From: Persicaria tinctoria
Lineage: Eukaryota > Streptophyta > Magnoliopsida > Caryophyllales > Polygonaceae
NCBI GenBank assembly: GCA_037127255.1
Contig: JBANSL010000013.1
Span: 59,308,688 to 59,372,687 of the forward strand
Direction of reading: 5' to 3'
DNA length: 64,000 nt
The notes under the pieces were generated by a model. That model was given only the letters and a program-made list of their open reading frames with translations, was not told the DNA's origin and made no database searches. Shown here in pieces: positions 21,226 to 34,500 of this stretch (its first letter is position 1; the number at the start of each line of letters is the position of its first letter). Made by a program: the position numbers and the translations under genes.

Positions 21226-21438
21226 TTATATACGATGATAAAGTCTGCACCTTAACAATTTTGCATGCTCTTCTACAGCTCTAACCTCAAAAGTATGTTC
21301 TTTAGTATCTGCAAATAGTTCTTTAGACTTTTCAATAAGCTTTATCCGTGGAGTATGAAGTGGGCTGCATTTGCTAGCCATTGGATTCTTAGTTAGCTGC
21401 CAAGATTCCTTCCACAAGAGGAAAGCAACCTCCTGCAC
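21226..21438 (-). pseudogene. Exon-like host gene fragment, identity unknown
   Basis: On -, ~65 codons stay open between an AG acceptor-like and a GT donor-like site. They encode a charged, ordinary-looking protein stretch (KLIEKSKELFADTKEHTFEV). Codon use and lack of repeats suggest a real exon rather than transposon noise. I do not recognise the parent gene. Its place beside a CACTA end suggests transposon capture. Confidence 0.35.
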
Positions 21439-22819
21439 AGTTTATAGTTGCACTTAACCAGAAATAATAAAATATTCCTATAGAAGGCACAAGAATGTGT
21501 TGAAAAACTCTTGTGATAAGGTAATGTTCCTTTGTAAAAATGTAAACCACAGAAGGAGGCAAAAATATTAGCTCCTAAATTTGGAGATCTGAACAAGAAA
21601 GCTGCAGACAACGTTCAAACTAAGGTAAGCTCTGGACATATACTCTGTACAGTATATTAATGATTGAATCACTCAAGGAAATTCTAAGATGTGCTAGTTC
21701 ATAATTTTTTAAAAAAAGAATAGAGCTACAGATTAAAACCAACTACCTCAAGTTCCAAGCTTCTCATCAATCAGACAATAGTACTTGTCAATTAGGTGCT
21801 TCTATCTGGCACCAAAAGTTCATCATGGGATAGCAATATACATTGTTCAAAGTAAAGAAGTCGGTCAAAACAATGTCAAACTATCTGTATAATATAAAAA
21901 TCAAGAGGACTATAGACAATGTCAGTACTTGAGAAAACATTTGCAACATCAATATCAATTAAAAAGAGAGACAAAGATTCATGAAATACTTTAAACCAAG
22001 CATATACATTATACACATTGGAGTGGTGAACACAGGAACAAGAAAAACTACCTCGAGCTGCCCAGTGGATAGAAAGAAATCATTTAGGAATTCATGTTTA
22101 TAACATCGTGCCTCCTATATTACTACCATGAATCATCTAGCTAGATTTTATAATCTAATCGTTTTCCTATATTACTACCATGAATCATCTAGGCACAAAA
22201 GGCTGATTTCCAACAACACAATTAGAGGTGACGTAGGGTTCAAATCCAGAGTTAAATCAATTATATAATCTATTCGTTTTCCTATATTACTCCCACTAAA
22301 TCGAGTGAAGATTTGAAACCTTCAAAAAACCGAAGTCGTACGGTTCAAATCCAGAACTAAATCAAATCGAGGAATGCAATTCTAAAAAAGGTCAAATCTA
22401 GTGAAATCACCTGCTCAATCTGCCTCTCGACTCCTCTTGTCTGAACTTAGCCATTGTCGAAGGATCTTGCGCACACGGGAACCCTAGCACCGTCCATCTC
22501 TCTTAGATCTCTTCTCGCTTTACCTGCTCCGCTCTGCGCTGATCCCCCCAAGCACACGACAACTAACCAGGAATCCTCTCTGCCCATGAACGGAGTCAGC
22601 CGACCGACCCAAGGTCGGCCATGGATGGATCTGACAGTCAAGAAGGAGATGGATGAGCAGAGATTCAGAGAAGCGAGCGAGAGAGAAGAAGGCTTCAGAT
22701 CTGAAAGTTTATTTTGTAGATCTGAAAATGAGGAAGGCAGAGGGGCCGACGATTATAAGCTAGGGTTTAGGTTTTCTTTCCTTTTTTTAAATAAAAACAT
22801 ACGGAGTACTTATTTTAGC

Positions 22820-22973
22820 AACGGGACTTCGTCAGGGTAGCAAATATTAGAAAAATTAACTCCGGAAAGCTCATTTTCGTGGCTATGGCGTGGCAAAAGG
22901 TTGGCAATTGCCACGGCTAACCCATTCCGAAGCTAACCAGCGTTGCAAATTTCATTATTTTTTGTAGTGAGTA
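22820..22973 (-). mobile_element. CACTA transposon terminus
   Basis: On - it starts CACTACAAAAAATAATG. Sub-terminal GCAACGC, TAGCCGTGGC and TTGCCACGCC boxes follow, the layout of En/Spm-type ends. The 3 bp outside (AGT) would be the target duplicate. The partner end was not found. Confidence 0.6.
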
Positions 22974-22979
22974 CAGAGT

Positions 22980-23398
22980 GAACACACACACACTGTGAGG
23001 AAGCATGGGAAACTCCCTATTTATATCAAATTCCATCCAATCAAATTGGAATGGGTGGGAGGTCAGGTGTCATCTCCTACTTCAAGCTAATCCACACTTC
23101 CAATCATTACTTTCAATTTGATTGCGAAAATTGTAAAAATTGTTCCGCCTTAAATAAGTTTATAATTTATCCTCTTTAAATATATATATTCCAACAATCT
23201 TTCACTCTACACTTCGGAATATTTTATCAACTTATTCTTAAGTATGTCTTAAATATCCAATAAATTTTACAACTTCTTTACTTAACCCTTATCATGCTAG
23301 CGGATCTTCCAAACTTCATCCCCGTTGTTTTTATTAATTTACACAATCCCTTACAAAGTGATGCCATAAAAAAGAAAAAATACAATCGGGGTATTTCA
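22980..23398 (-). repeat. Gypsy LTR fragment B (5' LTR side)
   Basis: Direct repeat of fragment A. On - it runs from TGAAATACCCCG at 23398 down past a TATAAATA box (~23020) and GGGAGTTTCCCATGC, which marks the R region. The CACTA end interrupts it. Confidence 0.7.
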
Positions 23399-23644
23399 TA
23401 TAAATCAAAATATATAGGCTCCGTTTGACAACAATAAGTAGCTTTTCAAAGTTTATGGTTTTGATATTATATAATTCTAATTGAAATAACTATAAGATTT
23501 TATTTTAATTAGCTTTTGGAATCATATTTTTTCATAAACTACTCACCCAATCTTTTCGGAGCTAAAGGTTTTTTATTCACAAATTTTCATCAGCTACCCT
23601 AACATCCATGTTTATCAAACACCATACTAGCTTATTAAAATATA

Positions 23645-23863
23645 CTCCCTCCGTTCGGCAAAACTTGTCATTTACTATTCACGCACATTTTTTTAGAATG
23701 ATAAAAACATTTTTCAAATTTTTTTTAACAAGTTTGTACTTATTAATAATAACTACGAAATTGTTAAAAAAATTATTAAAAAACTAGATATTTTATATAG
23801 TTTTTAGCTCCTAAAAAAGAGTGCAAGAATATTAAAACGTCAAGTTTTGCCAAACGGAGGGAG
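23645..23863. mobile_element. Stowaway MITE (Tc1/mariner type)
   Basis: Inverted ends CTCCCTCCGTTCGGCAAAAC... flanked by TA on both sides, 219 bp, no ORF. Typical Stowaway structure. Confidence 0.9.
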
Positions 23864-23865
23864 TA

Positions 23866-24930
23866 TTTAACAGAAATAATCCATCAGTTTTAGCTCTCCC
23901 ATCAGCTTCAACTACTCCATCAGTTATCTTTTGCCAAACATAGCCATAATCAAACATTTAGTAAACTGTCCCTAACAATCCAATAACTTCAATATCCATG
24001 AACTTTGTGAAATCTCATGCCATCATATAATCCGTTAAGTCTAACATTCAAAGGGTGCGACGCGAATTTTTAACATAAAACTTAGGGGTACGTACCCGGG
24101 AAATATGTAAAACTTTTGTACACCTTGTGAAATACGTCTTACCTTGGGATACCTAATGAAATTTGCATTTAATTTTCTTTGAATACCTACATGCAATAGA
24201 CCATCTTAAATGTTTTTCTATCCTATGCCCCAAGGGCATAGGATAGAAAACCGATACATTAATCCATCTATGTAATTTATTCATTTCAAGTTATTTGCCT
24301 AAAATTGTGAATAATATAAATCTACCCTCATTTGCTATTTCTTTATTTTTTCTTCAAGATACCAGCAAATAATCTTGATGTCAGTGACAATTCTCCACTC
24401 CAAGCGGCAGACACACCTCCAACTCCAAGTAAACGTCACTAGACATAATTAATTCCTCCAATCCATTATCGGCCACATTGTTGTTGCTCAATATTTCCTA
24501 TTTGAATAAATACATATCATTGTAATATTCATAAATTATTTCTCCAATGGTGGTTTTTTTAGATGCGGTGGAATACGACAATCTTTCATTTATAGGTCTA
24601 TATCTCCTTGTCTTTTTTGATGACGTATATCTTCTGTCTAAAAATAAAAGGTTATGTCATTCTAATAGTAACCAGTTTCATTTCCAACCCGAGGTTAAAA
24701 TATTATATATGTAATATTGTATAAATATAGATTTTTAAAAAACCGCACAAACGGCGAGTTACTGAAATTGTAATACCGTAGAAAAAGATACTAGTAATCA
24801 ACATCATTCAAATATTCAAACGTATAAGAAAAGTGGAAAATAATTAAAACCAAAATAAGTTAAAGTTGAGAGACAAGGGAGTAACATTTAAAACAAATAA
24901 ATCACACATTTTATTTATTTTTATTAGAAG
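23866..24930. other. AT-rich intergenic region upstream of PSI1-like gene
   Basis: No gene or complete transposon seen. A short inverted repeat built on TATCCTATGCCC/GGGCATAGGATA lies at ~24219-24247. Distal promoter elements of the next gene may lie here. Confidence 0.5.
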
Positions 24931-24934
24931 AAAA

Positions 24935-25574
24935 GGGGATAAAGAACAAAAACCCTAATCGCCAGTCGCTACCTAACTCAAGTCTCTCTCTCTTCTCCAC
25001 ATCTCTAATGGGCGGACTCAAGACCGGCGACTCGTGGATCTCTTCGTCGACCAACCGGTGACTACCATGTAAGTCAACTCAGTTCTGCTCTCTTCATCGA
25101 CGTTGCCCATTTCCAAACTGCATCTAGCCGTGTCCAACAGACCCCCAACCCGTTTCGTTACCCGTTTCAGTTGGGGTCAACGACACGTTGACCGTGTTCG
25201 ATCTAATTCAGCTGTGTCGACGGAGTTTCCGGCCATTTCCAAGTGTCGTCCTGTGTGGGAGACGGGACACGCCTTCAACTGCCGTGTTCTTCTTACCACA
25301 AATTGCAATCCTCACAACTGTTGGTTTTGTTCTTCTTGATCTGTGCTTTCCAATTCGGGGTTACTTCACTGCTCACAAGTTTTCGCATGTTTATGTGATT
25401 GGTTTCTAGCTCGTTATTGCTTTCGTGTTGGATAATTGCAGTTGATCTACCTCCTGAAACACTTTTTAGTAGACTCACTGGACTTCTGCTTCAAATTTGA
25501 GAATTCTGTAGTTAGTACCTGCGATCTGTAGTGAAAGATAGTGTTAGGTTTTGGTAAATAAAAAAGAAAAAGTA
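24935..25574 (+). promoter_or_regulatory. Probable core promoter and 5' leader of the PSI1-like gene
   Basis: The sequence turns from AT-rich to CT-rich (TCTCTCTCTCTTCTCC, ~24983), as in plant leaders. A donor-like ATGTAAGT at ~25068 and several AG acceptors before 25574 suggest a 5'UTR intron. This is inference from composition. The start codon at 25575 is supported by the family's MG myristoylation N-terminus. Confidence 0.45.
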
Positions 25575-28500
25575 ATGGGTGGGCTTTGCTCAAAAAGAGC
25601 CACTGTTGAGAATGCTCCAAGTAGTAACTTTTCCAATATGAATGGACAAAATGATAATGGCTCTGGGCTGGTTCTCAAATCAGACAGCAGTTCAACAATA
25701 TCGAATACCAACAAGCACCTACGAGAACCCTTCTCATTTCCCGAGATAAGAAACGGGGATTCACGCGGAGGGAGTGCTATTTCGTATGGGATGAACCTAG
25801 ATGACATCAATGATGGGATCCCGCACTTTTCCAGGAGCTTGTCAGTCAATTCTAGATCAGCAAAATCTAAGCAGCCTGCTGTTGCAATGGTAATTGTTCC
25901 TTTTGCATTTTTATATTAAATGAAGCTAGTTTTCCCGCTGATGCTACTAACTTAGACAATATGATAAAGATGTTAGATTTAATGTATGAGTTCTTAGAAA
26001 TTATTATTGTTTGGTTTGTTTTAATGATAGTTTACATTTTAATGCCTGAATTATGCAACGATTGGTTTAGTTTTTTGATGAAAAATATGTTACTACTTAA
26101 TCCTATAGAGTAAATGTTGTAATGTTCATGAGAGAACCAGAATGCCTAGGTTCCTCATTGATTTGAGTTTGTTTATAACATTTTTCTCGAGTTATCTGTC
26201 TCCGTGTTCATTTGTTTGTTTGTACTTTGTACATCGCTAGATATTTTTTTTATATATATTATTAACATGTCTTATTCAGACCTTTTTTGAAACCTACTGT
26301 TGTCTCGCTCTTCCTCAACCTGTTGGCAGGTCACAGAAGTGAGCTCCATTTTGGGAAAAGCTGGTACCACCAGTCTAGGAAAGGCTGTGGATGTTCTGGA
26401 CACAGTGGCCAGTAGCATGACAAGTTTGCATCTTAGTGGTGGTTTTGTTTCGGGCATGACAACCAAAGGGAATAAGATATCAATATTGGCATTTGAAGTC
26501 GCCAACACAGTTGTTAAGGGTGCAAACCTAATGCAGTCTCTTTCAAAGGAGAACATCAAACATCTGAAGGAGGTTGTGCTTCTTTCGGAAGGAGTTCGGA
26601 ATTTGATTTCAAAAGATGTAGATGAGGTCCTTAGACTAGCTGCTTTGGACAAGAGGTAGATTTCATAGGACACTCATACCATTCAGTGAATTGATCTTGA
26701 TAGACTTGATTATATCTGTTCAGCTTGCTCTTATATCATTTTCATGGACACTTACCTTGTTGTGGCCTGTGGGGCATTGTTAGGGAAGAATTGAAAATTT
26801 TCTGTGGAGAGGTGGTGCGCTTTGGAAATCGTTGTAAAGATCCTCAGTGGCACAACTTGGATCGCTATTTTGAGAAGTAATGACATTGCCCATACCTTGG
26901 TATACTATGCATTTCAAATAGCTTAGAAATGCATTTGTTTTCTAAAGATGTGGTTTTATGTGATTCTTAGGTTGGCTGCAGAGCTTACCCCAGAAAAGCA
27001 GTTAAAGGAAGAGGCTGGAATAGTAATTCAGCAGTTGATGACTTTAGTACAGTACACTGCTGTGAGTAATTTCCTGCATATCAGTATTTAATTCACTGAC
27101 AACTATGGTCATCCATTTCTAATAATTTTGCCATGATTTTGGCCTTTTGGAATTTGTCTCTCCTCTGACGACCATCTCGATCTTTAAGTCATAGAGTCAT
27201 AGGAATTTTAGAACCGTGACCCAAGACAATGAGTATAGCGAACCTAACTCCTATACCCGATCACCTGCCAATTTGCGACTTACTAGCTATGAAACCAATT
27301 TCTAGAGACAAGCCAACCCACCGCTTTTCTTTAGAGGGTTCCTCTCACTAAATAATTTGAAATAATACAATCTATTGAATTCGATATATTGGTGTTTTTT
27401 CAGCAAAATCCAGTTATTCAATTTATCATGTTCAAGATGATAAACTTGAATCTATTAAGTCCTAAACTAACTTGATAATGAATGATAGTAATAAACTAAC
27501 TATCCTCTTGCTCCACTATGGAAAAATAAATTTAAACAAATGATAAATAAATCTAGAGAAGACGTGCTTGCATGGTGGATCACTAGGAAGGCTATTGGCA
27601 CAAACACAAGGCATGTGGTAAGATCAATTGCAATAGCACATTTAGGATCCTAGCTACATCTATGTTCCGATCTTGTTTGATTTTGTTCAAGCAAGAGAAA
27701 ATCTTCCTAGTTTGGCCTCTAAGATGTTTTCCTTGGCCTGAGCTGAATAGTATTGTCCATGTGATTGCAATGCAAGCTCATCCGACCTTTGATATTATCC
27801 CCAAATTAGTTTATTATCTTGAGAATTAATCGATGCTATTGTCTTGTATGTTAGGAAATAAATCCTTATATTCTAGGGTAGTTTATGTTATTATCCAGCG
27901 TTTCCTAATTATAGAAGATATACATTCTAAGAGCAAGTCTAGGTTAGTAGTTGCCTATAAAAGGTTTTACATAGTGTTTGTAATTACAACAACAACAATC
28001 ATCCGAGAATATCCCTACCTAGCATGGTCTTGGGGGTCTAGTAGTACGCAACATTTCCCCAACAAAGTTGAGTGTTTATGTGTGACCCGAAAGTGCTTAA
28101 ACCATAGTGAAAGACATAAAAAGAGAATAAACCGAAAGTAATGCGCAAGGGCAAACTAGGAAATGATTGAAAAGACATCAATAACAAGGGATGATCCAAA
28201 TGCAAACACCCATTTGCCGCCCAATTAGCCCTCTTCAATCTGAATAGCACTCTTCCATCTTGCACGATCCATTGTCATTTCCTTTGCTAGGTCAACATGA
28301 GCAAGGTCTTGTCTAATCACTCATTTCCAAGTCTTTTTTGGCTACTCTCTACAACGTCTAACCCTCTCTTGGAGAGTTTTCCTGCACAATCCCTCTTGGT
28401 GAGATACTTGCCTAAGAGTGGTTTCCTCAATGGAGATACTCCTGACTCGGTTCGTTTTTCTATAAATCCACAAAACACCGATCGACAAAACTCTAACCCA

Positions 28501-31500
28501 TCAGCCTCTACATTGGAGATAAAGGGGAGGGAAGAAGAGTTTCATCTTCAGCCCTGGTTGGATAGAAGAAGCAAAGGATTGTTGTTGTCCGGGATCGAAG
28601 AAGGGGAGAGCATATCCATGTCTCCTTGTAGAAAATCGGAGTTCGAATTAGGGCATTTAGAGAACTGCTGGGAAGTAGTAATGGAACTGATCCAAGAGGA
28701 AGAAGACGTTAAAGAAAAGGAAATACAAATTTGCAAAATCGTTAACCTCTAGACTAGTGTAGAGCCATTTTCATCTAAGGTGGATAAGTTTTTCAAGGAA
28801 GCTTAGAAGTCCTAGGTAAAGGCAAGTGTCGAAATGCAGAGGGATCACGAGTTTGAAGATGAAGTCGAGGTCAAGGAGAATAAAATTATTCTCAATGTGG
28901 ATGTCTTTCTTGAGATTGACAACCCTATTAGCTCGAAGGGCGATCTTGAGTTTCATTGGAAAGAGGAAGTTATCAACTCTTATTTTTTGATTGAAGAGAG
29001 GCACCTCATTGATGGCTTGGTCTTGCAAAAACTTGTAGGAGATTTTGAGAAAACGGCGTTGAAAGTGGACGACATAGTGGAGCCCATCTTCATGCTCGTT
29101 ATGGGTGCAGAAGAGTTTGGATCTAAATCGGGATTAGCTCTGGCACCCAACGACCCACCTCCTTGGCCACCCAACTTTCTCCACACTATTATATAGTGTT
29201 TCCTAATCCGAGAAGATATGCATTATTCTTTTTAGAGCAAGTCTAGGTTAGTGATTGCCTATATAAGTTTTAGTTAGAGTCTTTGTAGTTATGAATGATT
29301 TTATGCAATAAACAAGAAATGTTGGAAAGTTTTCTAGCACAATTCCTTTTGGCGAGATACTTGCATAAGAGTGGTTTCCTCAAGTGAGATATACTATTTG
29401 AGTGGGTTCTATTAGCCTACAATTGGGCCCTCATGCCTGTCTTAGATAATAAGGATAATTATTTCTCGAACTCAAGTTTGATCGGTCTATAACCCGAAAA
29501 CTAACCATAAAAACAATCAAAGATAAAAGGAAGATAAAAGATAGAGATAAAAGACATTTAAGGATCTGAGTGTTAGGTTAACATCATGTCAAGTTTTCTG
29601 AAAACAATAATTTAAGGGTGGTTATATGTAATTTACCCAAAAAAAAAAACTAAATTGATGATTTAAATGCATCAGTTTTAATTGAAATAATTAAAAGGAA
29701 CAAAAATTTAACTTGGAAAATCGAAAAAGGATATGTTTTGGTTTGAGTGGTAAATTGTCAATACATTCGTCACTATGGTTTGCATAAAATTTAGCTTAAT
29801 TATATATTAAGATGTCTTTTGTCTACTTTAGGAGTTGTATCATGAAATGCACGCATTGGATAGATTTGAGCAAGATTATCGACGTAAACTCCAAGAGGAG
29901 GACAATCCTAGTGCAGCTCAAAGAGGTACAAAGGCTGAACTCTCTTGTGTATATGTACTTTTTAATATCTTGATTGTATGCTTTTATGTCCACTTCCTCA
30001 AAATCATACCTAGATATGTTTTCTTTGTTCCACTGTCTTGGAAAAAAATACAAAGGAAAAGGTGGAGCTATGGGAAAAAAGCAATTCATGTCATTGAATG
30101 AATTATTTATTGTGCCCATTTGCCTTCCTTTTTAGCACGAACTGTCTTATATGTAAAGAAATTAGAACGGATATTAAGAAATACTTGGAAAAAAGATTTA
30201 CATCGGTCCACAACAATCGAAGACAAACACACGAACTACTCGGATTAATAAGACAAGAAATAACTCAAAATGACAATATGGAACCAATCAAAACGGTCAC
30301 AAACAAGGAAATAAAGGATGCACTTGGATGTGAGAAGGCCCTAGGCCCATATGTATGCTAGCCGACCTTTATAAAAAAATATTGGGATATTGTTGGACCC
30401 TTTACAACGAAGGTGGTTAATTTTTTTCCGTAGCAGAAAAATGCTTCAAGAGATAAACAATGCATTCGTTACCCTTATCTCCAAATGTAACAATCAATGT
30501 ATGGCTAATCATTTTAAACCTATTAATTTATGCTCTAACAAGTTACAAGATCATATAAAAAATTAATCAAAGAGTCATGCATAAACTTATTCACTCGCTA
30601 TAAGGGGCGTTTATCTCAAAGAGAACAATACAAGATAATGTTCTCATTGCTCACGAAATAACTAACTTATTCATAAAGAAACGTTGTAAAGAAAGTTGGA
30701 TGGCGATCAAGTTGGATATGGAGAAAGCCTATGATAAAATTGAGTGGGATTTTGTGCTTTAGGTGCCAAGCAACTTCGGTTTCCACCTTATGTTTGTGAA
30801 TTGGATTCGAGAATGCGTTACTATTAACTTTTTTTTGTCTTGGTAAACAATCAACGATATATTTGTTCTTACCATATAAAGGTCTTAGGCAAATAGACCC
30901 AGTGTCACCATTTTTGTTCGTTCTTGGGGGGGGGGTATAAGTGTTGATTAGAGCATTACAAAAAGAACGCGACGACAATCAAAGATGTACTTTAATTCAC
31001 ACCATTTTGGTAGCTAAACCACTCTCTATAATGCAAAGATTTATGCTGGCGACACATATACCTAAAGAACTAAATACGATTAATAAAAGATTTTTGTGGA
31101 ACAAGGGAGACAAGTACAAACCACTAATCAATTGGTATGAAGTGTGTAAGGACAAAAAAACGGTGGCCTAGGCATTAAAAATGGAAAGGACATGAACATT
31201 GCAATTTAAATGAAATTTCTATGGAAAATTCCGCAAAACCAAACAATTGTTGGGTCCGTATTGTCTAAGAAAAATATTTCAAAAATAAAACATTACTTGA
31301 ATACGAGAAGAAGAACGGGGCATCATGGAGTGGGGAAATTCTAAATGCTTTTGATGGATGTCAAGAAAGGCTTGTCATGGCTTGTCGAAAATGGTGAATT
31401 CATCTATTTTCGGAATGACAATTGGCTCTTTCCCTACCCACTTATCACACATGCGTCCACGCAACTATCGTAGACAAGTCTATCATGGTGAACCATTTCA

Positions 31501-34500
31501 TTGTGAACAAGATGAGTGGGGATATATCTAAAATCATAGACCTATTTAAAAGATCAACTTGACAAAAAATTAATCGAAGATATTATTCATATACCAATCC
31601 CAATAAACGAACTCATTGACAAGTGGAAAATATAAAATGGCTATAAACATTTGCCTGAATTGCAGTCCCCCTGTAGTGTGTATTATGTAGTCATCCACAA
31701 GAGGATCTATACACTGCTGCACTTACTATATAATCGCCCAACAATAACCCAAATTATCAATAACATTAATCCGGATATTATTAAGAATCTCTGATAGGTT
31801 AATAAGAATAACAAGAGGATAGACACTATCCTACAAGATATATTTAATAAGGTTGGTTCAAAGAGTATGATCACTCGCTATTGTATAATGGAGTATTTGG
31901 TATTTTAGAAATCAAAATTATTTTTAGATTGGAGACTAACAATATTAGGAAGTACATCGAAGATGCAAAAGCTTGAATCCTTAATGGGAAAAAGCCAATA
32001 TGTTAGATGAAGATGAAGAACTATGGCTATAAATATTTTACATCGGACAAAAAAGTTATAGAAGGAAACAAATCAAATAATAAATGAAAAAAACCTAAAC
32101 CAAATCATTTTAAGCTTAATTTCGACCGGCCTTCCTCCCGGATGGAGAGGAATCATTTAGATATATTATCAAAGACCACCTTGCTAATGTGGCATGTTGG
32201 AATGCCGGATAATGCTTTGGGTTAGAGAACAAAAATGGGAAATCTTAGCTAGAGGAAATTGGATGATAAGTGAAATAGTGGACACGATTAAAAAAATTCA
32301 TTTTAATTGTTTCATGTTTGTTACAAAGATGGTAACGCCTTAGTTTGTTAAAAAGGAAATTATTGTTTTTTAATTTGGATTATAATGTGAAAATTTTAAT
32401 TGTATGTAAGTTAAACAATTTTTTTTAATTAAAGATGGGCTAGAGCCTAGAGAGTAATTAGAAAATTAAGTAAGCAATTAATTGAATTAGATTAGACTAG
32501 TGTAGTGCCTGTGCCTTCCATTTCAATTTGAAAATCATTTTATATATCTATTTAATATTATATTAATATATACTTGTTTACAATAAAGTATGTATATGAT
32601 ATTTTTTAAATTTATAAATTAGTTGCAAAGAGATACCATATAAATTTGAAAATAATGTAGTAAGGTAAAGTAGTAATAAAACTCAAATACACCGCTTAAT
32701 ATAATTTGAAATACATATATAATTATTATCATTAAGATAAAACTAAAAAAGAAAATATAAGTTGTAATATAATTGAAAATTTGAAAAGTTACTTACATCA
32801 AAATAAAAATGATAATAATATAGAACGAAATTAAAAGAACATAAATTAAAAACTAACACTGCACTCCTTGTCTCCACAACAACATCAATTTTTCAATCAA
32901 CGGCTGTAAGAAAATATCAATCAAGTTCTTCGGATTATTTGGGCTAGGTACAATCGTTGATAAGAACATATGTATGAGGTTTTCAAGCACATTGAGGGTG
33001 GAAGATTATGAAGGGGTTATGATAATTAAAACGGAAAAGTTACTTACATCAAAATAAAAATGACAATATATAATATAGAACATAAATTAAAAACTAACGC
33101 TCAAAATAAAACGTTGATATATAATGGATAATAATGAAATCAAATTAAAAGAACATGAAAAACTAACATGTTGTTTGAATTGATTGGAAAGATTCGATGA
33201 ATAAATCTTTTTAATTTGTGAAGGTTATCTACAATTAGAATAAAAGAACATAAATTAAAAACTTTAATCCAGATTTCTTTTCTCAAGCCAAAGGAAAACT
33301 ACCAAAAAAGGGGTGACAAAGGAAAAAAGTCTAAACAAATATATTTAAAATAGGAAAGAAATATATTTAAAATTGGAAACTGATATTTTAAAATTTTAAC
33401 AATAATATTGACCAATAAGAAAATACCATTTGAATAAAAAATTCAACTTTAATTGTGGACGTGACACGTTAGCAAAATGCTAGCAGAATTAGTAATATTA
33501 AGAGATAGATTAAAATTAGGTAATGGATACAAATAAATTAGGATTTGTTAGAAGATTTAATTAGAAAATTAAGTTGGCCATTAATTGAATTAGATGTAGA
33601 TTTATGATGTAACTTAACGGTGGAAATAGTATATTACGTCCTTTAATAGATGTAGATTTATGATGTACGATTGAAGTTGGATTATTAAATAATGAAAATA
33701 AATAGTTTATTAGAATATTTGTGAATTATGAAATAAATTATTTTTAGACTAAATATCCTAAACTCCTAGTTGAAATAAGAAAGCAAAGATTTGATAATGA
33801 ATAAAGATTTGTATTAAAAATATTGAGTTAAATTAGGAAAATTAGAAGATTTGGATAATTAATAGAGATTTGTAAAGATTTTGATAATTAATAGATATTT
33901 AAATTGATTAATTGATCACATAAATAAAATAAAATCCAAAAAATTAACAAAATTACACGTCAACATGATGGAAGGAGGAAGTGCCACATAGGACTTAAAA
34001 TTACGGGGAAGGCGACACATGGCAAGTGTACTTCTTTAGTGTTATAATATAGAAATATAGATATATGTTTATTAAAATCACTCTTTAAAAATATATAGTT
34101 CAATTATTATGAATATAATCCACCTAACTACATAAAGTTACATTACAACATTTATTTAAAGATAATAGTATGTTACTATCTTCAATGACTCTATAATTAA
34201 GAATATTGCATTAGACACAATTTCAATATTCTAATTATTATAACAATATAAATTTAAAAGATATAAATAATTTATTTGGCAACTATATCAATTTAAATTA
34301 AATTAATTAAATTTGAATGATATTAAAAGATGATTACAAATTATATAAATTTGGTAGGTACTCAACCTATTATCATTGAAAAGTATATATTAGTAATGAT
34401 ATGACAATGTAAAATTAAAACAATATTATCTGAAACGAAAAACATACATAATTTAAACAATTAAATCAACATTATGGCAACATATAATACGAAGGTTTTG

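Larger units (their letters stand above)
20929..22973 (-). other. Decayed element interior with gene-like fragments
   Basis: Between two LTR fragments lie ~200 bp of Del/Tekay-type 3' internal sequence, then sequence without retroviral genes. It includes an exon-like stretch at 21226-21438, a GC-rich exon-like stretch at 22440-22640, and a CACTA end at 22973. Most of it is probably the inside of a CACTA element inserted in the retrotransposon. Its other end was not found. Confidence 0.45.

Noticed and set aside
23645..23863. CTCCCTCCGT ends as a possible Tourist/PIF element
   Set aside because: The TA flanks and the CTCCCTCCGT terminus are those of Stowaway, not the 3-bp TAA-type flanks of PIF/Tourist.
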